DNA from: Cesiribacteraceae bacterium YIM B00369
Lineage (GTDB): Bacteria > Bacteroidota > Bacteroidia > Cytophagales > Cyclobacteriaceae
Length of the DNA: 64,000 bases
Reading direction: 5' to 3'
NCBI GenBank assembly: GCA_017948555.1
Contig: JAFMYY010000012.1
Coordinates: 20,507 to 84,506 of the forward strand
Below, piece by piece: positions 18,338-27,341 of this stretch. A program made the position numbers and the translations under genes. The notes under the pieces were generated by a model that was given only the letters and a program-made list of their open reading frames with translations, made no database searches and had not been told where the DNA came from. Position 1 is the first letter of the stretch, and each line of letters begins with the position of its first letter.

Positions 18338-18410
18338 CGGACTATAGCTGGCCCTGTCTACCGGCAGGTGTATCAGTTTGATTACTAAAAACTCAATCAA
18401 AGTACGATAT

Positions 18411-19535
18411 ATGAAATTCATCGTTTCTTCATCATCTTTATTAAAACAGCTTTCAGGCATAAACGGGGTAATAACCACCAATCCGGTAGTGCCAATTCTG
18501 GAAAATTTTCTTTTTGAGATCGACAATGGAGTGCTTACCATCACTGCATCTGATCTTCAGACAAGTATGATTACGGAGGTGGAAGTCGAGGCTAAGGAAA
18601 GTGGCAATATTGCAGTGCCTGCCCGGATCCTGATGGATACCCTCAAAAACCTTCCGGAGCAGCCGGTAACCTTTACAATCGATGAAGAGACCTATAGTAT
18701 TGAGATCAGCTCCGACAATGGCCGGTATAAACTTGCAGGTGAAAATGCAACAGATTTCCCGAAAGTACCGGAGGTAACCGATCCGTATACGGTGGACCTT
18801 TCTTCTGATATTCTTACAGGAGCAATCAACAACACCATTTTTGCAGTAAGCAACGACGAGCTCCGCCCGGCCATGACGGGTGTTTATATTCGCCTGAACG
18901 AAACTAATGCAACATTTGTAGCAACCGACGGGCACCGCCTGATCCGTTACCGCAGAATTGATGTGGCTGCTGACCTGGATAATTCCCTTATTATCCCCCG
19001 CAAGGCCCTTAACCTGCTTAAGTCTACTTTGCCATCTGATAATACCAATGTAACACTGGAGTTTAATGCCAGCAATGCTTATTTCAAATTCGGCAATGTG
19101 CAAATGATCTGCCGCCTTATTGATGAGCGCTTCCCTGATTACGAAAACGTAATTCCTGCAGATAATAATAACCAGATGGTAATTAACCGCATGCAGTTCC
19201 TGAGCTCCATGAAGCGTATTGCCATTTATGCAAATAAAACCACCCACCAGGTCCGCCTTAAAATTACAGGCAGCGAGCTGCAGATATCGGCCGAAGACCT
19301 TGATTTTTCTAACGAGGCCTCTGAGCGCCTGAGCTGCGACCACGATGGAGAAGATATCGAAATAGGGTTCAATGCAAAGTTCCTTATTGAAATGCTCAAT
19401 AATATCGATAGCACAGATATCCAGATAAACCTGTCCCAGCCTAACCGCGCCGGTTTAATTATACCACGCGATAAAGATGAAAATGAAGATATACTGATGC
19501 TGGTAATGCCGGTAATGCTTAATAACTACGTATAG
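18411..19535 (+). CDS. dnaN: DNA polymerase III sliding clamp (beta subunit)
   Basis: The ring-shaped processivity clamp of replication. The mature start MKFIVSSSSLLKQLSGINGV is chosen at the ATG at 18411, because homologues begin MKF; an in-frame TTG at 18378 would only add a non-conserved 11-residue extension. The 374-residue length and the three-domain pattern are normal: ISSDNGRYKLAGENATDFP in domain I, ATDGHRLIRY in domain II, and the C-terminal LMPVMLNNYV. It is followed by a terminator. Confidence 0.97.
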   Translation: MKFIVSSSSLLKQLSGINGVITTNPVVPILENFLFEIDNGVLTITASDLQTSMITEVEVEAKESGNIAVPARILMDTLKNLPEQPVTFTIDEETYSIEISSDNGRYKLAGENATDFPKVPEVTDPYTVDLSSDILTGAINNTIFAVSNDELRPAMTGVYIRLNETNATFVATDGHRLIRYRRIDVAADLDNSLIIPRKALNLLKSTLPSDNTNVTLEFNASNAYFKFGNVQMICRLIDERFPDYENVIPADNNNQMVINRMQFLSSMKRIAIYANKTTHQVRLKITGSELQISAEDLDFSNEASERLSCDHDGEDIEIGFNAKFLIEMLNNIDSTDIQINLSQPNRAGLIIPRDKDENEDILMLVMPVMLNNYV

Positions 19536-19561
19536 GAATTTTATAACCATAAAGTTTAATA

Positions 19562-19600
19562 AGAGCCATTTCCTGCAGAAGGAAGTGGCTCTTTTTTTTA
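19562..19600 (+). terminator. Intrinsic terminator after dnaN
   Basis: AGAGCCATTTCC pairs with GGAAGTGGCTCT (one G-U pair) and is followed by eight T residues. It can serve dnaN, and in the reverse direction the small minus-strand gene at 19611. Confidence 0.85.
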
Positions 19601-19610
19601 TGGATATAAA

Positions 19611-19721
19611 TCAAATTGCAGGTGCAGCACTGTACCAGAACATCCATCCTAAAAGGAGTAATATAAGGAATATTACAATCAGCCAGGCACGGGTGCTGCC
19701 AGGTTTGGGAGGCTTCATCAT
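19611..19721 (-). CDS. Small single-span membrane protein (36 aa)
   Basis: A small frame encodes MMKPPKPGSTRAW followed by a hydrophobic stretch (LIVIFLILLLLGWMFWY) and a short tail, so one basic-in membrane helix is predicted. The coding sequence is otherwise free of other genes and ends just before the dnaN terminator, which could serve both strands. I do not recognise a family. The coding potential is suggested by the clear amphipathic/hydrophobic organisation; the chance of a fortuitous frame is real at this length. Confidence 0.5.
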   Translation of the reverse strand: MMKPPKPGSTRAWLIVIFLILLLLGWMFWYSAAPAI

Positions 19722-19973
19722 AATTTACTTGTTTTTGTTTCTATTTGATTACCTGTAAAAAACAAAATGGTTTAACAGTCAGCCCCGGAATCCTTTTTCC
19801 TGTACCTGTACCTTTTTTATTCTTTTTCTCCTTCCGTATTGCAGGAGATGGCGTTTTGATGCAGATAATATAATTTTTTGCTCTGAAATAAACATTTTAC
19901 ACTAACAATCTTATAAGTAAACGGTTAGTATAATGTACCTTTTTTTATTTTTTGAACGATAGTGACGAGCGAT

Positions 19974-21542
19974 ATGAGATTTTTTATTCTGTTTTTTGCC
20001 CTTCTTTTTCCCCTGATTTCGTCCGGGCAATTATCCGAAGTTGAAGTTAAATCAGGCGAAAAGGTTAAAAATTCCTCCAGGAAGTCTTTTCCGGAGGTTT
20101 TTGGATATGATGGTTCCGGAGGCATGTATGCCATGCAAACCAGATTTAAAAGGTCTTACGGTATTTTTACCAGACAGAAACCTTTTGTGTATACCCTGCA
20201 GCATTACAATTCCCGGCTTAACCTGACCACCAAAAGAAAGCTTAATCTGCAACACGATGGAAACCGGCTGAATTACCAGTTTATGGTACAGCTTAATGAT
20301 AAGCTGTATGCATTCTCTTCTTATTACAATAATAATAAAGATAAGGAGTGCCTGCTGGCGCAGGAAATTGACCCGGAAAGCCTTATTTCAGGGGAGGCAG
20401 TAACAGTTGCCGAAGTGGACAATGTAAATAAAGAAGGTTTTTTCAGTTATGAGCTATCTGAAGACAGGAGTCTTTTATTGGTGGCTTACACCAGCCTGGA
20501 AAGGAATGGAACTGAAAGAAGTGTGGATTTAACCGTGCTTGATGAGGAACTTAACACCCTTTGGAATAAACGTAATTGCCTGCAAAAAAGCGGCAGGTCT
20601 TTTATTGTGGAACAATACAGATTAGATAATGAAGGAAATGTGTTCCTGCTCAGTACTTTTTTCCCGGATAGCAGAGTGCAGAAAAGGTCCGGGGACCCTA
20701 CCTACCAGTATGTGCTTACGGCCCTCAGAAAGCAGGGACAGGAATATATGGAGTATGGCATAGACCTTAAAAATAAATTCATTACCGATTTGCAGTTAAA
20801 GCTTAAGGGCGGGATTGCCTATGGTGGAGGCTTTTATGCAGAAGAAGGTAGTTTTAATGTAAAAGGAAGTTATTTTTTTACTATCGATACCCGCACAGAC
20901 GAAGTAATAAGCAGGAGTGTTAAAGAATTTGATCCTGCTTTTTTGGAGGAGCAGTGTTACATGGAAGGAAAGGATAACCGGCAGGAGGATTCACAGCTAA
21001 GGCGGTACGGTTTTACTTTAAATGATATTTTGCTGAGGGATGATGGGAGTGCCTTTCTGACCGGAGAACAATATTATGTAAGTTCGGGTAGCTCTTTCAG
21101 TAAAAAGACCAAAAGAGTAAAAAGCAGCTTTTACTATGACTTTCAGGATATTATTATTGTTAATGTAAGTCCTGATGGTGAAATTATCCGGAACGAAAAA
21201 GTGGAAAAACACCAGCATACTTCAGATGATGCCGGCATTTATTCTTCTTACATTCCTGTATTGAGTGGGGAGAGTTTGTACTTTCTCTTTAATACACATC
21301 CGGTGAGGGGCCCGCTGGCTATGGGGAAGGCAAGGCTTTCAGAAATGAATATTATCAGGTTGAGCGCCAACGGAGAAACTGAGCTATTGAGGGTTCCGCA
21401 GCTCAGGCAGGATATGATCTTTATTCCTGCAACAGCTGTGCAGCCTGAGAAAGGAAAAATTGTAGTGCTGGCCGAAGGAAAAAGGAAGAATTGTTTTCTG
21501 AGGGTTTCTCTCAGCAGAATGGAAGTTTTGAGCAGAAGGTAA
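19974..21542 (+). CDS. Secreted/envelope protein of unknown function (paralogue A)
   Basis: A 522-residue protein with a signal peptide (MRFFILFFALLFPLISSG, cleavage near SSGQ). An upstream in-frame GTG at 19962 exists, but the ATG at 19974 places the signal peptide correctly. It has no recognised domain. It is clearly paralogous to the protein at 31414: shared segments include GYDG-G-YA near the start, GFY-E-G-KGSYF mid-protein, LRDDG-GEQYYV and DIIIVNV-P-GEI. Regular repeated strands suggest a beta-rich, possibly propeller-like fold, but this is inference. Confidence 0.85.
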   Translation: MRFFILFFALLFPLISSGQLSEVEVKSGEKVKNSSRKSFPEVFGYDGSGGMYAMQTRFKRSYGIFTRQKPFVYTLQHYNSRLNLTTKRKLNLQHDGNRLNYQFMVQLNDKLYAFSSYYNNNKDKECLLAQEIDPESLISGEAVTVAEVDNVNKEGFFSYELSEDRSLLLVAYTSLERNGTERSVDLTVLDEELNTLWNKRNCLQKSGRSFIVEQYRLDNEGNVFLLSTFFPDSRVQKRSGDPTYQYVLTALRKQGQEYMEYGIDLKNKFITDLQLKLKGGIAYGGGFYAEEGSFNVKGSYFFTIDTRTDEVISRSVKEFDPAFLEEQCYMEGKDNRQEDSQLRRYGFTLNDILLRDDGSAFLTGEQYYVSSGSSFSKKTKRVKSSFYYDFQDIIIVNVSPDGEIIRNEKVEKHQHTSDDAGIYSSYIPVLSGESLYFLFNTHPVRGPLAMGKARLSEMNIIRLSANGETELLRVPQLRQDMIFIPATAVQPEKGKIVVLAEGKRKNCFLRVSLSRMEVLSRR

Positions 21543-21702
21543 GGTTGATTGATATTTCTGTTTTTCGCCTTTTTTGGGGTTTAAACCTGCATTTAGGTTA
21601 GTTAAATTCTGTTTGTGTGGAGGCTTCATGTGTTAAATCATGAAAAAGTTAAACAAAAATATAATTGAGCCGTTCAATTAATGAACCAAAACTTTTTTAA
21701 CT

Positions 21703-21867
21703 ATGCTTAGATGGGTATTAATATTTTTAGTGCTTGCTTTAGTAGCAGCAATTTTTGGATTTGGTGGAATAGCATCTGCTTTTGCAGGTATTGCAGAAAT
21801 ACTGTTCTACATATTTCTTGTAATACTGGTAATTGCATTGATTGCAGGCTTCTCCAGAGGATGGTGA
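21703..21867 (+). CDS. DUF1328 family small membrane protein
   Basis: A 54-residue protein with two predicted membrane helices separated by [18 protein letters not shown]. It begins [20 protein letters not shown] and ends AGFSRGW, which matches the DUF1328/YtjA family. It is too short for usual ORF thresholds. Function is unknown; related peptides are often stress-induced. It stands alone between two longer genes and is followed by a terminator. Confidence 0.85.
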   Translation: MLRWVLIFLVLALVAAIFGFGGIASAFAGIAEILFYIFLVILVIALIAGFSRGW

Positions 21868-21958
21868 CGCTCAGATAACTGAGATATTTCACTGATAAAA
21901 ATAAGTATTTGTAAAATTTTTAATTTTAAAGTTTCTGCTTTTCTAAAGCGGAAAACCA

Positions 21959-22003
21959 AAAGAGGCTGCTTCCGGATAGGTTCCGGGGCAGCTTCTTTTT
22001 TTT
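21959..22003 (+). terminator. Intrinsic terminator
   Basis: AAGAGGCTGCTTC pairs with GGGGCAGCTTCTT (with G-U pairs), followed by a long T run. It ends the DUF1328 transcript. Confidence 0.75.
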
Positions 22004-22141
22004 ATTTTTCCGGTGTGGTACAATAATTGTTTTGTCTGTGGTATTGAACTTTTTCTGTAAAGATGATTAGCAGGCAGTATCCACCGTGGATTCCGCTGCA
22101 GCAGGAATTTTAACATTTTTATTTATTTAAACCCTACAGCT

Positions 22142-22807
22142 ATGAAACATTATTTCACAACTCCTGTTTTTATAATTTTATTAGCCTTTGCCTGGGCTTG
22201 CGAAGGCCCGGCAGGTCCTCCCGGTCCTGAAGGCCCGCCTGGCTATGACGGAAGACCCGGGGCACGGGGACCTGCAGGCCCACAAGGCCCCGCAGGACCT
22301 CAGGGGCCACAGGGCCCTCCCGGAACAGGGGAGGTTACTGATGTGGAGGCAGTGGTTATTGAATATGAAAATGTAGATTTTGTTTATCCTGATTACAGCG
22401 TTCTGCTAAGCTTTCAGAATTATCAGCCATTAAAATCAGATGCAATACTTGTGTATGCCTTATGGGAAACTATTGAAATGGATAATGGCGAATTTAAGGA
22501 TATCTGGAGACTCCTGCCTCAGACAACCTTTACCCAAAACGGCATACTTATCTACAACTATGACCATAGCTATGAAGATGTGGAACTTAAACTGGAAGCC
22601 AATTTTAATTTAGGTACTGCAAACCTGGGCCCTGCGGAGCTGGATGACTGGGTTATCAGGCTGGTGTTTGTGCCGGGGCAGTACCTGGAGAACGGGCGGA
22701 CTGCGGCCGGAGTGGACTTTAGTGACTATGAGGCTGTAAAAGAACATTTCAATTTACCGGAAAGCAAGGTGAATGCACCTGTGCTGAAGCGCCCCCTTAT
22801 TCAGTAA
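22142..22807 (+). CDS. Lipoprotein with collagen-like Gly-X-Y repeats
   Basis: A 221-residue lipoprotein. The lipobox is AWAC with Cys20 as the lipidated residue, so it should be anchored in an envelope membrane. Residues 22-63 form 14 consecutive Gly-X-Y triplets rich in Pro, resembling a short collagen-like stalk that could trimerise. The C-terminal 155 residues form an Asp/Glu-rich domain without a recognised family, possibly the exposed head. The gene is monocistronic, flanked by terminators on both sides. Collagen-like proteins occur in several bacteria; the role here is unknown. Confidence 0.85.
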   Translation: MKHYFTTPVFIILLAFAWACEGPAGPPGPEGPPGYDGRPGARGPAGPQGPAGPQGPQGPPGTGEVTDVEAVVIEYENVDFVYPDYSVLLSFQNYQPLKSDAILVYALWETIEMDNGEFKDIWRLLPQTTFTQNGILIYNYDHSYEDVELKLEANFNLGTANLGPAELDDWVIRLVFVPGQYLENGRTAAGVDFSDYEAVKEHFNLPESKVNAPVLKRPLIQ

Positions 22808-22838
22808 AAATATTACTGCTCATTACTGCTTTTAATCT

Positions 22839-22886
22839 TCCCGTGAGAACTGCCTGATTAGCATGCACTTCTCACGGGATTTTTCT
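22839..22886 (+). terminator. Intrinsic terminator
   Basis: TCCCGTGAGAA pairs perfectly with TTCTCACGGGA across a 19-base loop, followed by TTTTT. It ends the collagen-like lipoprotein transcript. Confidence 0.85.
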
Positions 22887-23105
22887 GATTTTTTCTTACC
22901 AAACCTACATTAAACTTTATAGGAAATATTGTGTGGAAAGAAATAAAATGCACCTATGCTGGTGGTTAAATGGCTGAATTTAGTTTTAACCCTTTCATTT
23001 TACTGTATATATTACCTGCTTACTTTGGCTGAATCAAATATTTGTATTTTTATAGTTGAATATTTCTGATTTCAAAAGATTCTCTGAATATAGATTTTAC
23101 CCGAT

Positions 23106-23687
23106 ATGAGCACCTCCACAAACACCGCTACCCGTTTTAAAATGGTTGAATATTCCGATGCCTCGCCGGAGGTAAAATCCATTTATGATGAAACAATGGC
23201 CGATCTGGGGGTTCCTTTTGTTTTAAACTGGTTTAAGTGCCAGGGAAGTAACCCGGTGTTGCTGAGAGGGAACTGGGCAAAGCTTAAAACAACGATGCTC
23301 TTAGGAAATGTGCCTTTTGTGCTTAAGCAGTTAATAATTTACAATATATCCAAAGCCAAAGGCTGCATGTATTGTGCTCAGGCGCATGGTGCCATTGCCG
23401 ACAGTTTGAGCAAAACTTTAACAGGCGATGATAATGTAAGGCTAACCCAAAACATGGATAGTAACTTTATTCCTTCTTCTTATAAAACTGCAATCTCTGT
23501 GGTTACCAGGGCAGCCCTGAATCCTAAGGAAGTGGCAGATGAGGATTTTGAAAGCCTGAGGGAGGATGGTTACTCAGACAGTGAAATAATTGAGTTAATG
23601 GCACTGGCCGATCTTACCAACATGGTAAACACAATTGCAGATATTTCGGGCATAAGGATTGATAATGAGTTAATGGAAACCAGGTAG
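23106..23687 (+). CDS. AhpD-like/carboxymuconolactone decarboxylase family protein
   Basis: A 193-residue all-helical protein of the AhpD-like superfamily. The redox motif is Cys87-x2-Cys90 with His94 in GCMYCAQAHG, as expected for peroxidase-partner or disulfide reductase activity. Family members are often annotated as alkylhydroperoxidase-like proteins. It precedes a histidine kinase by 36 bp on the same strand, so co-transcription is likely, perhaps linking redox state to signalling; that link is inferred from position only. Confidence 0.85.
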   Translation: MSTSTNTATRFKMVEYSDASPEVKSIYDETMADLGVPFVLNWFKCQGSNPVLLRGNWAKLKTTMLLGNVPFVLKQLIIYNISKAKGCMYCAQAHGAIADSLSKTLTGDDNVRLTQNMDSNFIPSSYKTAISVVTRAALNPKEVADEDFESLREDGYSDSEIIELMALADLTNMVNTIADISGIRIDNELMETR

Positions 23688-23723
23688 GGAGGAGGGCTTT
23701 TCCTCTTTTATTTACAGGGAAAA

Positions 23724-25043
23724 ATGGATTCAAAAAATCTGCTTCAGCAATCACTCCGTATCCGGTATGAGGCTTTCAGTAATTTCGCGTCTGCAGTAAG
23801 TAAAGCTACCACTATGGCAGAGGTTGCTGAAGCCATTGCTATTCATGCCAAATACATTCTGGATGTTTACAGCATCCGCTTTTACTATGCATTTTCCGGA
23901 TTTTATTTCTGCAGCGAGATTGTAAGAGGAAGGGTATCTATCCGGGAAATGGAAGGCCGGACGGAGCATTTTGCCTTTGAGGAGGATCTGCTGGGAAAGG
24001 GAATTCCAATTTATTATCCTGATCGTAATTTTCAGGACAATGATCTCCTGAAGAATGGCTTTTTTGACCGTCCTGCTGTTAATTCCTTATATGCGCTTCC
24101 GTTAAAAATATCAGGAGAGCAGGAGGTGGTAATTATGGCAGCCTCTAAAGAAGCACATGCTTATGGTGAACCCGACTTCAGGTTTGTTAAGCTCCTTGCT
24201 GAGCTGGCTTCTAATAAGCTTGGGCAACTCCTGTTGGTCAGGCGGGTTGAAAACAAAAACAAAGAGCTTGAAGATGTGAACGAGGAGCTCTCCTGCCTTA
24301 ACGAAGATATTAAGAACCTTAATCTTCATTTAGAGGATGAGGTGCAAAAAAGGACAATTCAACTTACAGAGGCTAACCAGGAGCTGAATACAATTTTCTA
24401 TCGCACCTCTCATGATTTCAGGGGCCCTTTAACTTCTGTTCTTGGTCTTACTAATCTTGCCCGGCATATTACAGATGATCCTGCTGTTTTACAGCTTTTC
24501 TCTCATTGCGAGGCAACAGTAAGCAAAATGGATAAGATGCTCCAGAAGCTGAAAATGCTGAGCTATGATGATTCCTGTAAAGAGGATGAGCTATGCCACA
24601 CATTCAGTTCTTCCCGGCTGGTAGAGAGACTCCTTCAAAAACTAAGTGCTTCAATTGAAAAGAAAGCCTTAAATATTTCGCTGGAGGTGGAGCCTGATAT
24701 TATTTTTGTTGCTGATGAAAGCCTGTACCTGGCCATACTGGAAAACCTTTTAGAGAATGCGGTTATTTTTAGCAGGTCAGGATCCGGAATTCATATAAAA
24801 TGCAGGGAGCAGGAAAATCAGGTTCTGTTTGAAATTACGGATGTGGGAGAAGGAATTCCGGAAGAGTACATGGAAAATATCTTCCAGATGTATTTTAAAG
24901 CAAGTGAATCCTCCGAAGGGAACGGATTAGGATTGTATGTGGTAAAGCGCCTGACAGATAAGCTGAAGGGTGAAATTAAAATTACCAGTGAAGCCGGAAA
25001 AGGAACAAGAGCAAAAGTTTTGCTCCCTCACGGAGCAGCATAA
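23724..25043 (+). CDS. GAF-domain sensor histidine kinase
   Basis: A soluble sensor kinase of 439 residues. A GAF-like domain covers about residues 15-175, a coiled coil (ELEDVNEELSCLNEDIKNLN) runs to about 215, and the phospho-acceptor is His230 in SHDFRGP. The HATPase domain follows with LENLLENAVIFS, DVGEGIPEEY and GLGLYVV. No receiver domain is fused or adjacent. It lies 36 bp after the AhpD-like gene. Confidence 0.92.
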   Translation: MDSKNLLQQSLRIRYEAFSNFASAVSKATTMAEVAEAIAIHAKYILDVYSIRFYYAFSGFYFCSEIVRGRVSIREMEGRTEHFAFEEDLLGKGIPIYYPDRNFQDNDLLKNGFFDRPAVNSLYALPLKISGEQEVVIMAASKEAHAYGEPDFRFVKLLAELASNKLGQLLLVRRVENKNKELEDVNEELSCLNEDIKNLNLHLEDEVQKRTIQLTEANQELNTIFYRTSHDFRGPLTSVLGLTNLARHITDDPAVLQLFSHCEATVSKMDKMLQKLKMLSYDDSCKEDELCHTFSSSRLVERLLQKLSASIEKKALNISLEVEPDIIFVADESLYLAILENLLENAVIFSRSGSGIHIKCREQENQVLFEITDVGEGIPEEYMENIFQMYFKASESSEGNGLGLYVVKRLTDKLKGEIKITSEAGKGTRAKVLLPHGAA

Positions 25044-25101
25044 CCCCTCAGTGCATTAATTTTTCTTTTTGAATGCTATAAATGGCAGTTAATCCTTAAT
25101 T

Positions 25102-25467
25102 TTATGCCTTAAGTGGTTTCCGGTTTATAGTAAAGAAGAAAATAAAAGCACCTGCTGCAAATAGTGCAACATCTTTCCAGTCGGAGGTAAACTCATCTGA
25201 GAGAAGCGGAAACAGCCATTCCGAAATAAAGGAAATGAAAAGTGTAGCCATTATTGTTTCCAGCGGACTTAGCCGGTAGTTTCTTCCTTTCCTGAAAAGA
25301 AACTGCTTTTCCAGGAGCAGGAAGCTCAAAATAATGGGCATAGCCAGTAAGTTGTCGAGGTATGGGTCAATAAGGGGCAGTGTGATACCCATTGCCTTTT
25401 GCAAAACCTGGTGTAGCACAAAAAGGATGCAGCAAATAATAAATACCGGAGATTTAAATATAGCCAT
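25102..25467 (-). CDS. Small polytopic membrane protein of unknown function
   Basis: A 121-residue protein with four hydrophobic segments and the loop QFLFRKGRNYRLSPLETI. The ATG at 25467 (MAIFKSPVFII) is chosen over a start at 25500 because it places the first membrane helix directly at the N-terminus and avoids overlap with the gene upstream. I do not recognise a family. It lies 10 bp after another small membrane protein gene, so they form an operon. Confidence 0.65.
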   Translation of the reverse strand: MAIFKSPVFIICCILFVLHQVLQKAMGITLPLIDPYLDNLLAMPIILSFLLLEKQFLFRKGRNYRLSPLETIMATLFISFISEWLFPLLSDEFTSDWKDVALFAAGAFIFFFTINRKPLKA

Positions 25468-25477
25468 AGCAGAAAGT

Positions 25478-25684
25478 TTAAAATGCTGCCAGAAAAGCAA
25501 CGGTTAATATAAGAGCGAGTACTGGCGAAAGGGCAATTAAAATCAATACCACAAATCCTTTGTAAATAGCCTTAAGCACCTTTTTGGTGGTGCTGTCCTG
25601 CGGGTCTGGTTTTAGCCAGTTCCTGAAGGCCCTTACCTGTTTTGCTGTATACTTTTGTAGTTCTTTTGCGAAAGTTGGCTCCAT
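25478..25684 (-). CDS. Small C-terminally anchored protein
   Basis: A 68-residue protein with a charged N-terminal half (KELQKYTAKQVRAFRNWLKP) and a C-terminal hydrophobic stretch of about 25 residues (FVVLILIALSPVLALILTVA), consistent with a single tail anchor or a two-pass hairpin. No family was recognised. It is the first gene of a two-gene minus-strand pair, downstream of an AI-2E-family gene end at 25766. Confidence 0.6.
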   Translation of the reverse strand: MEPTFAKELQKYTAKQVRAFRNWLKPDPQDSTTKKVLKAIYKGFVVLILIALSPVLALILTVAFLAAF

Positions 25685-25765
25685 GCATTTTATTTTACTT
25701 CCTGATCAATTATTTAAAAAGACCTGCAGGCCTGTAATTGTTATAAAGTAATCCTGCCGGGTGGC

Positions 25766-27061
25766 TTATTTGAATTTCCTTAACGCCCACTGTTTGGTTC
25801 TTGTCAGAAAATTTTCATCGTCCCCGTCTTCCTTATCCGATGATTCTTCCTGCCCGAATAAATAACCGTAGGGCTGTAAAACAGGGATATGATTAAATAC
25901 AATTTTTAATATGCCCAGGGCAGGAATAGCAATAAGCATTCCTGTAATGCCCCATATTGCGCCTCCCATTACTACCACAATAATGGTAAAGACAGGATTC
26001 AGGTTTACTTTATCGCCTACTATATAAGGTTCCAGTATATAGCTTTCAATGAACTGGGCAATAGCAAAGGTAATGGTAACTCCTGCAGCTCCGGCAATAC
26101 CGCTGCCGGAAATAAAGGCCATGGTTATGGCCAGAAAAAAGCCGACAATGTTGCCGATATATGGAATTAAAGAGAGCAGGGCAGCTAAAACAGATATAAG
26201 GATAGCATGCTGTACCCCTGAAACAGATAAACCTATGGCATATATAACAGCCAGAAACAAGATGAGCAGCAGGCGGCCAAAAAGATAATTCTGTGCAATA
26301 TCAGCTGAATCTGAGATGACCTTTTCTGCCTCCTCACGGTTGTTGTCAGGTACCAGTTTTAAAATAAACATCCTGAATTTATGCCTGTAAAGGAGGAAAA
26401 AGAAAATATATACAAAAATCAGGAGGAAGGTGCCCATGAAATTTATCAGCTGACTCATAAAACTTCCTGCAGAAGATAACAGCCCGCTGCCTGAATCTGA
26501 AGAGGAGGATCCTGATTCGCCTGCAGTACCGGAGGAGCTGTGTTTCTCTCCCGAATCTCCATCCTGCTGCTGCTGTTTTCCGCTCTGCGGGTTACCGGCC
26601 CGGGTGGAATCCTGCTGCTGTTGTGGATTGCTTTGCCGGTTTTGCTCCTGTGTTCCTGTGGCGTTGCCGGGAATACGCTGTGAAATTTTTTGATTTTGTT
26701 CACGGACTGAAATCCCTGTTTTATCAGCAATAAAATCCTGTACCTGTGCAATTTTTGGTTCTATTCTTTCTTTTATCCTAGGCCAGTCGCTTACAATGCT
26801 TTTTACCTGCAGGCCTGTAACACCAGCAAGTACAACAAAAAAGATGATAATGAGGATGTCGGATAAAAATGAAGCCCATCCACGCTGCAAGCCCTTTTTC
26901 TCCATCCACTTAGAAACAGGAAGCACCACCATAGCAAGTAAGGCAGCTACAGAAAGAGGCGCTAAAAATGATTTGGCCTCTATTAAACCCCGGGTTAAAA
27001 AATATAGGCTGACAATTACTAAAGTAAAGTATATAAGGATTGTTTTTCCTCTGTTTTTCAT
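25766..27061 (-). CDS. AI-2E family membrane transporter-like protein with low-complexity insert
   Basis: A polytopic inner-membrane protein of the AI-2E transporter/PerM family, 431 residues from the ATG at 27061 (MKNRGKTILIYF), which matches homologues; an upstream start at 27193 would add a non-conserved extension. Two N-terminal helices precede a long loop. Residues about 118-195 of the loop are Gln/Ser/Gly-rich (with QQQQ runs) and look like a low-complexity insertion. The C-terminal helices carry the family pattern LLSLIPYIGNIVG and PYIVGDKVNLNP. The substrate is unknown; many members do not transport AI-2. Confidence 0.88.
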   Translation of the reverse strand: MKNRGKTILIYFTLVIVSLYFLTRGLIEAKSFLAPLSVAALLAMVVLPVSKWMEKKGLQRGWASFLSDILIIIFFVVLAGVTGLQVKSIVSDWPRIKERIEPKIAQVQDFIADKTGISVREQNQKISQRIPGNATGTQEQNRQSNPQQQQDSTRAGNPQSGKQQQQDGDSGEKHSSSGTAGESGSSSSDSGSGLLSSAGSFMSQLINFMGTFLLIFVYIFFFLLYRHKFRMFILKLVPDNNREEAEKVISDSADIAQNYLFGRLLLILFLAVIYAIGLSVSGVQHAILISVLAALLSLIPYIGNIVGFFLAITMAFISGSGIAGAAGVTITFAIAQFIESYILEPYIVGDKVNLNPVFTIIVVVMGGAIWGITGMLIAIPALGILKIVFNHIPVLQPYGYLFGQEESSDKEDGDDENFLTRTKQWALRKFK

Positions 27062-27341
27062 AAACTTCCAGATCAAAAAATAAAGGTTAATATAAAATAA
27101 AGGTGCTTTGGGTATAACCTTGTACCGGAAGAAAAGTTGGTGTCCATATTTCTGAAGCTTATTCATGTGGAAGCAGACCATAAAACTTAACATGAAGATA
27201 TGGCAGCCCTGTGAGTCGAAAAATCGTTACTCAGGGGTGTTTTGGATTATATAAAGGCGCTATGGTGTAACCTTTTATTTATCAATCAGTTAAATATGTA
27301 GTGTGAACAAGAATTTTTTGAACTAAAAAAGAATAAATGCT

